From Prevotella sp. UBA2756 (lineage in GTDB: Bacteria; Bacteroidota; Bacteroidia; Bacteroidales; Bacteroidaceae), in NCBI GenBank assembly GCA_002353205.1, contig DEJE01000056.1:840-64839 (forward strand): a stretch of DNA of 64,000 nt, in the 5' to 3' direction. A program made the position numbers and the translations under genes. Every line of letters starts with the position of its first letter. The stretch's first letter is position 1. Positions 57,592-64,000 of this stretch are shown here, in pieces. The notes under the pieces were generated by a model. That model had not been told where the DNA came from and ran no database searches. It saw nothing but the letters and a program-made list of their open reading frames with translations.

Positions 57592-59721
57592 ATGAAACAA
57601 TTCTTGATCATCCTGTTGCTTCTCGTTCCGCTCGTGCTCAGTGCGCAGAAAGAACGCGAAGTGCAGCTCGACGAAGTCGTTGTCACCGGAACCGGAACGG
57701 AACATCTGCTGAAGAATGCGCCCTTGCAGACCGAAGTGATCAGCGGACGACAGCTGCGCAACTTCTCGGGCAAGAGCATCGAGGAGATTCTCGGCATGCT
57801 CACGGCCTCGTTCGACTTCAACGAGGACGATATGGGCTCGCAGATGCAGCTCAACGGACTGGGAAACAACTACATCCTCATCCTGATTGACGGCAAACGC
57901 ATCCACGGTGACGTGGGCGGACAGAACGACCTGAGCCTGATCGACCCGCAGAACATCGAGAAGATTGAGATCGTGAAAGGTGCTTCGTCGGCGCTCTACG
58001 GCAGCGATGCCATCGCCGGTGTGGTGAATATCATCACGAAGAAGCACAACCAACATGGCATCCTGCTCGAAAACACCACACGGTTGGGCAGCTATACGGA
58101 CATCCGGCAGCACAACGGCGTCGCACTGAACAGCGGCAAGCTGAGCAGCTACACCAATTTCCAGCTGCAGCACTCCGACGGATGGCAGAACACACCGGTG
58201 GAACACACGATGAGTTCGGAGGCACCCATCCTTGATTCGAGCAACAAGACGGTCAACCGCCACACCAATTGGCAAGTGAGCGAGCGGCTGACGTTCCAGC
58301 TGAACCCCGCCCTGCAGCTCTACGCGGACGGAAGCATCTACTGGAAGCGCATCTATCGCCCGAGCGGCAAGTACGCCCACTATGATGTCAACACCTACGA
58401 CATGCAGTATAACAACGCTTCTGCCTCGGCAGGAGCCAAGTGGACGCTGAACAAGACGGACATGGTGACGCTCGATGTTGACTGGAACCGCCATGCTTAC
58501 TACTATTATTTCACGGCTAACACGCTGATGGAGGACTACGAAAAGAGCGCCGGAACCATCTACTATCCCTATTTCCCTTACTTGCCCAACCAGAAAGCAC
58601 TCCAGAGCGACCAGCAACGGACGATGGTGAACCTGAAGAGCGTCTTCGCCTTGCCCGCCGACAACTTGCTGAGCGCCGGTCTCGAAGTGCGCTACGACTG
58701 GCTGAACGCGCCCAACCGCGTCGTGGGGGCGAAGGTGCACGACACCAACGAGGCCCTTTACCTCCAGGATGAATGGAAAACGGCACTTGGCGGAAACGCT
58801 TCGGCTCATCTTACCGCCGGACTGCGCCTCAACCACAACAGTCTGTTCGGGCTGAAGCTCACGCCGAAACTGTCGGCTATGATGAGGATGGGAAACCCTT
58901 GGCGTATCCGTGCGACGTGGAGCCAGGGCTTCAAGACGCCCACGACCAAGGAACTGTGGTACCGTTACGTGAGGCAGATGAGCGGCACCTATCTCTATCT
59001 GGGCAATACGGACCTGACACCGCAGACCAGCAACTACTTCTCGCTGGGCGGCGAATACACTTGGGCGGGCCTGTCCGTCACGGCAACCGGCTACTATAAT
59101 CACGTGGACAACATGATTGCGCTCGTCACCATCCCCAACTATCAGGCGCCGGAAGCGTATATCGTGCAGTATGATCCGGTGAAAACGCGCCAGTACCAGA
59201 ACATCGAAGAAGCCAAGACCTACGGCTTTGACCTCACGGCACGCCTGACGCTGAAGGAACTGACGCTGGGTGTGGGCTATTCGTATCTGGACACGAAGGC
59301 CGAACAGTACAACACCGACAACGACCGCATGCACACCGTCATCATCGACGGCATGGCGCACCATCGCGCCAACGCTTTCGCCACATGGAACCACGACTTC
59401 AAGACCTATCGTCTGGGCATCGGACTCTACGGCCGCATGTCGTCGAAGCGCTACTATCAGATCAACGGTAACGGCAAGGGCTACCAGCTGTGGCGCCTCA
59501 CCACGACCCACGACTTCGCATCGCGCCGCAAGCTGAGCTACCGGTTGGAAGCGGGCATCGACAACATCTTCGATTATTGCGATACAACTCCCCACGGTCT
59601 GCATCTCGGAACGACGACGCCCGGCCGCACCGTCTTCGCTTCGCTCACCATCCGCTTCGCCGAAGGCAAGAAACTATCGAACAAAACGCAACGCCGGTCG
59701 TCGGAAGATGCTGAGGAATGA
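57592..59721 (+). CDS. B12-regulated TonB-dependent outer-membrane receptor
   Basis: About 709 residues from ATG 57592. Signal peptide (FLIILLLLVPLVLSAQ), then REVQLDEVVVTGTGTEH with the TonB-box-like region, a plug domain (ILILIDGKRIHGDVGGQNDL, EKIEIVKGASSALYGSDAIA then GVVNIITKK) and a barrel ending VFASLTIRF, with about 20 further residues after it. It lacks the carboxypeptidase-like N-domain of SusC proteins, resembling BtuB/FepA-type receptors. Riboswitch control points to a corrinoid, cobinamide, cobalt-chelate or porphyrin-like cargo. The CbiK-like gene follows after 81 bases. Which ligand is bound is not decidable by reading. Confidence 0.93.
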   Translation: MKQFLIILLLLVPLVLSAQKEREVQLDEVVVTGTGTEHLLKNAPLQTEVISGRQLRNFSGKSIEEILGMLTASFDFNEDDMGSQMQLNGLGNNYILILIDGKRIHGDVGGQNDLSLIDPQNIEKIEIVKGASSALYGSDAIAGVVNIITKKHNQHGILLENTTRLGSYTDIRQHNGVALNSGKLSSYTNFQLQHSDGWQNTPVEHTMSSEAPILDSSNKTVNRHTNWQVSERLTFQLNPALQLYADGSIYWKRIYRPSGKYAHYDVNTYDMQYNNASASAGAKWTLNKTDMVTLDVDWNRHAYYYYFTANTLMEDYEKSAGTIYYPYFPYLPNQKALQSDQQRTMVNLKSVFALPADNLLSAGLEVRYDWLNAPNRVVGAKVHDTNEALYLQDEWKTALGGNASAHLTAGLRLNHNSLFGLKLTPKLSAMMRMGNPWRIRATWSQGFKTPTTKELWYRYVRQMSGTYLYLGNTDLTPQTSNYFSLGGEYTWAGLSVTATGYYNHVDNMIALVTIPNYQAPEAYIVQYDPVKTRQYQNIEEAKTYGFDLTARLTLKELTLGVGYSYLDTKAEQYNTDNDRMHTVIIDGMAHHRANAFATWNHDFKTYRLGIGLYGRMSSKRYYQINGNGKGYQLWRLTTTHDFASRRKLSYRLEAGIDNIFDYCDTTPHGLHLGTTTPGRTVFASLTIRFAEGKKLSNKTQRRSSEDAEE

Positions 59722-59802
59722 CCAATCTTCCTCTGCCGCAGCCGCTTGCAAAAACAATAAAGAACAAAATATTCCACTTATTAATCATTTAAAAATCATT
59801 TT

Positions 59803-60912
59803 ATGAAAAACTTCAAATTCCTGATGATGGCCTTGCTGGCAATGGTCATCTCGTTCAGTTTCACAGCTTGCAGCAGCGACGACGATGATTCCGTCTACAA
59901 CTACGAGCGCTATCAGAAAGCCGTCAACCAGACGGTGAAGTCGCAGAAGAGGAACTCGAAAGCCATCCTGCTCGTCGCTTTCGGAAGCACATGGCAGATG
60001 GCCTACGATGCTTTCGACAGTACCATCGAAGCCTACAAGCAGCAGTTCCCCGGCTACGACGTGTTCCTCTCGTTCTCGTCGGCCATCTGCATCAACCGCG
60101 CTGCCGCCGGTGAGAATGCTGCCGACGGTGCCGAAGTGCGCAATTACTACGCTCCTCCCTTCTGGCTCACTGCCTTTGCTCAGGACGGTGTGAAGTACAG
60201 CGAGATCGTCATCCAGAGCCTTCAGGTCATTCCCGGCGAGGAGTACACGCGCGTCATCAGCTACATCAAAGACTTCGCCAACAACTCCAACGGCGACATC
60301 GACGACAAGTATCTGGCCAGCGTCGTGCTGAAACTGGGTGTGCCCCTGATGCAGGATGCCGATATCGACGTCAACGCCGTCGCAAATGCCCTGAACGGAA
60401 TCTATGCTTCGAAGGCTGCCGAGGGCGTCGTGGCTTTCATGGGACACGGAAACCCCGACTCTTACGACACCTACAAGGCCAACGTCCGCTACACGCAGTT
60501 GGAGAACGCGTTGCAGAAGCTGAACAAGAACTATTATGTCGGCACGGTAGACATGAAGGATAACTTCAAGCCCCATGTGCTTGCCCGCATGCAGGCCAAC
60601 GGTATCAAGTCGGGTAAGGTGTTCTGCCACCCGCTGATGTCTATCGACGGCGACCACGGTCACAACGATATGGCTGGCGACGACGATGCTTGGGACGAGA
60701 AGAAAGGCTTCCAGACCAACGATGAGGGCGAAGTGGAGGATACTTCTTGGAAGATGTATTTCCACCACATGGGCTACACCTGCGACAATTCGACGATGAT
60801 TGAGAAGGGTCTGCTCGACCTTCCCACCGTCCGTCAGATCTGGATGAACCACACTGCAGAAGCCATCAAGGGCGAGCCGCTGGACTTCTACCACTCGAAG
60901 AATCCTGAATAA
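59803..60912 (+). CDS. cbiK: Lipoprotein CbiK-type chelatase (sirohydrochlorin cobaltochelatase family)
   Basis: 369 residues. The signal LMMALLAMVISFSFTAC ends in a lipobox Cys, followed by SSDDDDS, so the protein is membrane-anchored outside the cytoplasm. The CbiK core is clear: AILLVAFGSTWQMAYDAFDS at the start of the first half, VVAFMGHGNPDSYDTYKANV in the second (His about 215), and HPLMSIDGDHGHNDMAGDDD (His about 285 and 287), the usual metal-binding His positions. CbiK inserts Co2+ into sirohydrochlorin in anaerobic B12 synthesis in the cytoplasm; some periplasmic homologues (CbiK-P) bind haem or metals instead. Placement after a B12-controlled receptor suggests a role in handling imported tetrapyrroles or metal (inference). 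Confidence 0.92.
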   Translation: MKNFKFLMMALLAMVISFSFTACSSDDDDSVYNYERYQKAVNQTVKSQKRNSKAILLVAFGSTWQMAYDAFDSTIEAYKQQFPGYDVFLSFSSAICINRAAAGENAADGAEVRNYYAPPFWLTAFAQDGVKYSEIVIQSLQVIPGEEYTRVISYIKDFANNSNGDIDDKYLASVVLKLGVPLMQDADIDVNAVANALNGIYASKAAEGVVAFMGHGNPDSYDTYKANVRYTQLENALQKLNKNYYVGTVDMKDNFKPHVLARMQANGIKSGKVFCHPLMSIDGDHGHNDMAGDDDAWDEKKGFQTNDEGEVEDTSWKMYFHHMGYTCDNSTMIEKGLLDLPTVRQIWMNHTAEAIKGEPLDFYHSKNPE

Positions 60913-60953
60913 AAAATTCTCTCTTGTATAATAGTTGCATCGGTTGATGCGTG

Positions 60954-60981
60954 GGGCGCACTGGTGAGTGCGCCCTTTTTT
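60954..60981 (+). terminator. Rho-independent terminator of the B12 unit
   Basis: GGGCGCACT (60954-60962) pairs perfectly with AGTGCGCCC (60967-60975), followed by six T. Confidence 0.93.
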
Positions 60982-61089
60982 GTGCCGTCGCACGGCCGGA
61001 TGTGTTCAAACCGTTCCCGAAAGGCAGACGAATCTTCCCTATTGGTTTTCAGGAACAAGAAACAGAAGAAAAAGAAAAACGGAAGGAAA

Positions 61090-61557
61090 TCATTTCCTTC
61101 CGAAGTCTGCCGGAATCTCGCCCCATTGTGAGGTCTCCCATTTAATAATAGGTACGCGAAAGGCATGGGTGCGGAGCCACGTCTCGGCGCGCGCGATGAT
61201 CTGGTGCAGCTGTTCGGTCTGCGGCGTGTGCTCGAGCGTGGTTTTGCAGCGCCCTTTCTGAATCCAGATGATGGCGTTGCGGCTGTCGCTGTAGATGGTT
61301 TTCCGCTGTCCCGTCTTCTCCATCAGTGCCAGTGCATGCACGATGGCGAGGAACTCGCCGATGTTGTTCGTGCCGTGAACGGGTCCGAAGTGGAACACCT
61401 GCGCCCCCGTGGCGAGGTCGATGCCCTGATATTCCATGCGTCCGGGATTGCCCGAGCAGGCCGCATCCACCGCCCACGCGTCGGCCGTCACTTCCATCGG
61501 AAGGGGCAGCACCGTGTCGTGGCGGTAGTCGGGAGGTGAAACAGCCTCATTGTTCAT
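61090..61557 (-). CDS. Ribonuclease H-like protein
   Basis: 155 residues. The RNase HI-like active-site pattern is visible: AVDAACSGNPGRMEYQG (first Asp), GTNNIGEFLAIVHALALM (Glu), TIYSDSRNAIIWIQKG (second Asp) and the C-terminal WGEIPADFGRK (last Asp). It would cut the RNA strand of RNA-DNA hybrids, as after replication priming. It lies downstream of argS, separated by a short repeat-rich gap. The upstream leader consists of GTTCATAGTTCACA repeats that touch the start codon. Confidence 0.9.
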   Translation of the reverse strand: MNNEAVSPPDYRHDTVLPLPMEVTADAWAVDAACSGNPGRMEYQGIDLATGAQVFHFGPVHGTNNIGEFLAIVHALALMEKTGQRKTIYSDSRNAIIWIQKGRCKTTLEHTPQTEQLHQIIARAETWLRTHAFRVPIIKWETSQWGEIPADFGRK

Positions 61558-61650
61558 AGTTCACAGTTCATAGTTCACAGTTTACTTTCTCTGTCCCGTC
61601 AGTTGCCGTATCACGGCAACAAGGAAAAAACCGGTCACTGTTCACAGTTT
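61552..61650. repeat. GTTCATAGTTCACA repeats and hairpin between argS and RNase H
   Basis: Alternating GTTCATAGTTCACA units at 61552-61583, a hairpin GTTGCCGT-atc-ACGGCAAC (61602-61620), and a further GTTCACAGTTTAC at 61640. The hairpin has no U-tract on the minus strand, so it is not a terminator for argS. The same GTTCATAG word occurs at the start of the 51341 repeat. Confidence 0.75.
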
Positions 61651-63472
61651 ACATTCTTTCCGGAACTTCGATGCCGAGGAGTGACATGCCTGTCTTGATG
61701 ACCTTGGCCACGTTGCGGGCCAGCACCAGACGCGTCATGCGCACCTGCTCGTCGTCGGCTCCCAGGATGCTGTAGTCGTGGTACCACTGGTTGAACTCCT
61801 TCGTCAGTTCGTAGCAGTAGTTGGCGATGCCGCTGGGCGAATAGTCCTTGCCGGCCTGCTCCACGGCAGCTCCGAAGTCGTTGAGCTTCTGTATGAGGAG
61901 CACCTCCTTCTCGTTCAGACGGCCCTTCTCCACGTCGAGCGTCTCGGGCAGCGCGATGCCCTGGGCTTCCGCTTTGCGCAGGATGCTGCGTATGCGAGCG
62001 TGGGTGTACTGTATGAAAGGTCCGGTGTTGCCGTTGAAGTCGATCGACTCTTCGGGATTGAAGAGCATGTTCTTGCGCGCATCCACCTTCAGGATGAAGT
62101 ATTTCAGCGCTCCCATGCCCACGATGCGTGCTATCTGCTCCTTCTCTTCGGGCGTGATGTCGGTGAGCTTGTTCACCTTGTCCTCGCTCAGCTGGCGCGC
62201 GTCGTCGATCATCTGGGCCACCAGCTCGTCGGCATCGACCACCGTTCCCTCTCTCGACTTCATCTTTCCGTTGGGCAGTTCCACCATGCCGTAGCTGAAG
62301 TGCACCAGTTCGCGGCCCCACTTGAAGCCCAGACGGTCGAGCAGGATGCTAAGCACCTGGAAGTGGTAGTTCTGTTCGTTGCCCACTACGTAGATCATCT
62401 TGTCGATGGGGAAGTCCTCGTAGCGCATCTCGGCCGTGCCGATGTCCTGCGTCATGTACACGCTGGTGCCGTCGGAGCGCAGCAGCAGTTTCTTGTCGAG
62501 GCCCTCATCGGTGAGGTCAGCCCACACGCTGTTGTCGTCGTGGCGCTCGAAGAGACCTTTCTCCAGTCCTTCTTCCACCTTCGCCTTGCCTTTCAGATAG
62601 GTCTGGCTTTCGTAGTATATCTTGTCGAAGCTGACGCCCAGCGCCTTGTAAGTCTCGTCGAAACCGGCATACACCCACGAGTTCATCTTCTCCCACAGCG
62701 CGCGCACCTCGGCATCGCCCTGTTCCCACTTCACCAGCATGGCGTGTGCCTCCTTAATGAGCGGAGCTTCAGCCTTGGCTTTCTCCTCAGCCTGCTCGTC
62801 GGTCATGCCTTCGGCAACGAATTGCGCCTTCAGCTGTTTCACTTCCTCGCGATAATGCTTGTCGAAGGCCACGTAGTAGTCGCCGATGAGGTGGTCGCCC
62901 TTCTTTCCGCTCGATTCGGGCGTCTCGCCGTTGCCGTATTTCAGCCATGCGAGCATCGACTTGCAGATGTGTATGCCGCGGTCGTTCACGATGTTGGTCT
63001 TCACCACGCGGTAGCCGTTGGCCTGCATGATCTGTGCCAGGCTCCATCCCAGCAGGTTGTTGCGCACATGACCGAGGTGGAGGGGCTTGTTTGTGTTGGG
63101 CGATGAGTATTCTATCATCACCAGCGGGCTCTCGTCGGTGACTTTCCGCGTGCCGAAAGCGGGATCGGCGTCGATGTCGGCCAGCAACTTCACGAAGGCT
63201 TTCTCGGCGATGACGAGGTTGAGGAAGCCGCCCACGGCGTTGTAGCGGTCGATGACGGCGGTCTGCTCCTGCAGCCAGCGTCCTATCTCGTCGGCTGTGA
63301 GGTCGGGTTTCTTCTTCGATATCTTCAGGAAGGGGAACACCACGAGCGTCAGATTGCCCTCGAATCCTGCCTTCGTCTTCTGCAACTGCACCATCTTTTC
63401 AGGCACGTCCTGCCCGTAGAGCTCCTTCACGGCCTTGATGACGGCGGCCGTTATTTCGTTCTCAATCTTCAT
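61649..63472 (-). CDS. argS: Arginyl-tRNA synthetase
   Basis: 607 residues. It charges tRNA-Arg. Features: N-terminal additional domain; class I motif EYSSPNTNKPLHLGHVRNNL (HLGH); GTSVYMTQDIGTAEMRYEDF; NGKMKSREGTVVDADELV in the KMSKS position; and a C-terminal DALR anticodon-binding domain. The length is typical. A consensus promoter lies upstream. The last bases of the gene run into the repeat before the RNase H gene. Confidence 0.98.
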   Translation of the reverse strand: MKIENEITAAVIKAVKELYGQDVPEKMVQLQKTKAGFEGNLTLVVFPFLKISKKKPDLTADEIGRWLQEQTAVIDRYNAVGGFLNLVIAEKAFVKLLADIDADPAFGTRKVTDESPLVMIEYSSPNTNKPLHLGHVRNNLLGWSLAQIMQANGYRVVKTNIVNDRGIHICKSMLAWLKYGNGETPESSGKKGDHLIGDYYVAFDKHYREEVKQLKAQFVAEGMTDEQAEEKAKAEAPLIKEAHAMLVKWEQGDAEVRALWEKMNSWVYAGFDETYKALGVSFDKIYYESQTYLKGKAKVEEGLEKGLFERHDDNSVWADLTDEGLDKKLLLRSDGTSVYMTQDIGTAEMRYEDFPIDKMIYVVGNEQNYHFQVLSILLDRLGFKWGRELVHFSYGMVELPNGKMKSREGTVVDADELVAQMIDDARQLSEDKVNKLTDITPEEKEQIARIVGMGALKYFILKVDARKNMLFNPEESIDFNGNTGPFIQYTHARIRSILRKAEAQGIALPETLDVEKGRLNEKEVLLIQKLNDFGAAVEQAGKDYSPSGIANYCYELTKEFNQWYHDYSILGADDEQVRMTRLVLARNVAKVIKTGMSLLGIEVPERM

Positions 63473-63515
63473 ACCTTTTTTGCTTGTCTACCTATTATAT
63501 ATACAAATGTCGCGG

Positions 63516-63547
63516 CAAAGGTACGAAAAGTCGGGCGAAGAGCCAAA
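63516..63547 (-). promoter_or_regulatory. argS promoter
   Basis: Minus strand: TTTG (63544-63547), 20-base spacer, TACCTTTG (63516-63523). Confidence 0.85.
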
Positions 63548-63680
63548 TTTTTTGAACACAGAATAACAGAAGGACAATATTTAAAAGACAGAATAACAGA
63601 AGGACATATTCCTATCCACTATCACCTATCCACTCTCTCACCCTCCTTCGCGGAGGTCTGGGGTGGGGGCTTTGCTTGTT
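63517..63680. repeat. Dispersed repeats upstream of argS
   Basis: 63517-63572 closely matches 50262-50321 upstream of metK (shared AAAAGTC..GCGAAGAGCC, AATTTTTTGAA, ACAGAATA-CAGAA). ACAGAATAACAGAAGGAC is repeated again at 63584-63601. Then come CCTATCCACTATCA units and a GC palindrome CTCCTTCGCGGAG (63649-63661) like that inside lacZ. No gene covers this region. Confidence 0.75.
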
Positions 63681-63873
63681 GAAGTTAGGAGGAGACCACC
63701 GCTTGAACAGGTGTTAATATTAGATAAGTAGCGCGTGGGCGTGGTTAAAAATCGCTAAACCCATGTAATTTTAGCCCTTATTGTTCGTCTTAATAACAGA
63801 AAATACGCTATTATTGCACCCGAAAACGATTTTTTCAATGAATATCGAACAATCAAAGAAAGGAAAAAACAAG

Positions 63874-64000
63874 ATGAAGAAGAATGGATTGATGGTCGTG
63901 CTGATGGCCGGAGCTCTTGTGCTGACGGGCTGTGCCAGCAAGAAAGACCTGGAGAATTGTCGTCTGGACAACCAGAAGCTGATGAACGAGAATAAGGATC
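63874..64000 (+). CDS. Exported lipoprotein, N-terminal fragment (cut by window edge)
   Basis: From ATG 63874: MKKNGLMVVLMAGALVLTGC ends in a lipobox Cys, followed by ASKKDLENCRLDNQKLMNEN and then the window edge. An in-frame ATG at 63838 would add a long hydrophilic lead, so the later start is preferred. The polar, Leu-spaced sequence after Cys suggests a coiled coil, as in OmpA-family lipoproteins with a coiled linker. The C-terminal domain that would decide this is missing. A -7-like TATTATTG lies at 63809-63816. Confidence 0.75.
   Translation, partial: MKKNGLMVVLMAGALVLTGCASKKDLENCRLDNQKLMNENKD

Noticed and set aside
61602..61620. argS terminator
   Set aside because: The hairpin is sound, but the A/T tract lies on the wrong side for minus-strand transcription.
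63771..63971. 66-codon minus-strand frame at the right edge
   Set aside because: Antisense to the lipoprotein start with a clear lipobox on the plus strand.

Overview
The window looks like a chromosome segment of a Bacteroidales bacterium, most likely Prevotella or a close relative. This rests on SusC/SusD outer-membrane import pairs, many lipoproteins with the phylum's short Cys signal, typical Bacteroidetes families (DUF4302, DUF4861, DUF4271, NigD-like, PASTA-rluD-ddl order), and promoters of the TTTG-N19/21-TAnnTTTG type instead of the -35/-10 type. Genus assignment is inference; no rRNA is present. Only one tRNA (Gln, TTG) was found.

Layout. 1-249 is the tail of an IS1380-like transposase cut by the window edge. 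690-4446 (minus) holds pnp and a secreted DUF4861 protein. 4664-6180 (plus) is an overlapping pair: a small exported FMN-binding protein and a membrane metallophosphoesterase. 6320-6593 is a compact transcription unit for an unrecognised 39-residue peptide. 6773-15176 (plus) is an exported hydrolase block: patatin/outer-membrane barrel protein, two tandem M6-type metalloproteases and a SASA-type carbohydrate esterase. It ends at a symmetric 20-bp terminator shared with the next, convergent operon.

15319-25572 (minus) is a five-gene import operon: SusC, SusD, an HExxH zinc metallohydrolase lipoprotein, a DUF4302 lipoprotein and a large exported protein. 26221-32918 (minus) is a second operon of SusC, SusD and a surface lipoprotein. 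33416-37922 (plus) holds a GMP synthase lacking its glutaminase domain and a secreted GH2 beta-galactosidase carrying two in-frame repeat insertions. 38420-43936 (minus) includes a small lipoprotein and the operon PASTA protein-rluD-ddl-acyltransferase-NigD-like lipoprotein. 44180-50113 (minus) is housekeeping: Fur-family regulator, tRNA-Gln, tyrS, yidD, rnpA, hemD, DUF4271 and metK. 50933-55348 (plus) holds aroQ, an O-methyltransferase, an ADP-ribosylglycohydrolase and RNase R, facing cysS (minus). 57173-60912 (plus) is a cobalamin-riboswitch unit with a TonB-dependent receptor and a lipoprotein CbiK-type chelatase. The window ends with an RNase H, argS (both minus) and the first codons of an exported lipoprotein.

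How it fits together. Most accessory content is nutrient capture: proteases, an esterase and a beta-galactosidase release peptides and sugars, two SusCD systems import oligomers, and a B12-regulated receptor plus chelatase handles tetrapyrrole or cobalt-corrinoid nutrients. Four exported proteins share a short C-terminal tail. Non-coding DNA is rich in short repeats (22-bp arrays, CTAGA-rich, AGTTGAC-rich, an 18-bp perfect inverted repeat, promoter-bearing hairpins), and some of this repeat DNA has entered coding sequences in frame (lacZ, rluD). No CRISPR array, prophage or recognisable defence system was found. The best candidates for something undescribed are the 39-residue peptide unit, the membrane-anchored CbiK under a B12 riboswitch, the FMN-protein/phosphoesterase pair and the HExxH-containing SusCD operon.
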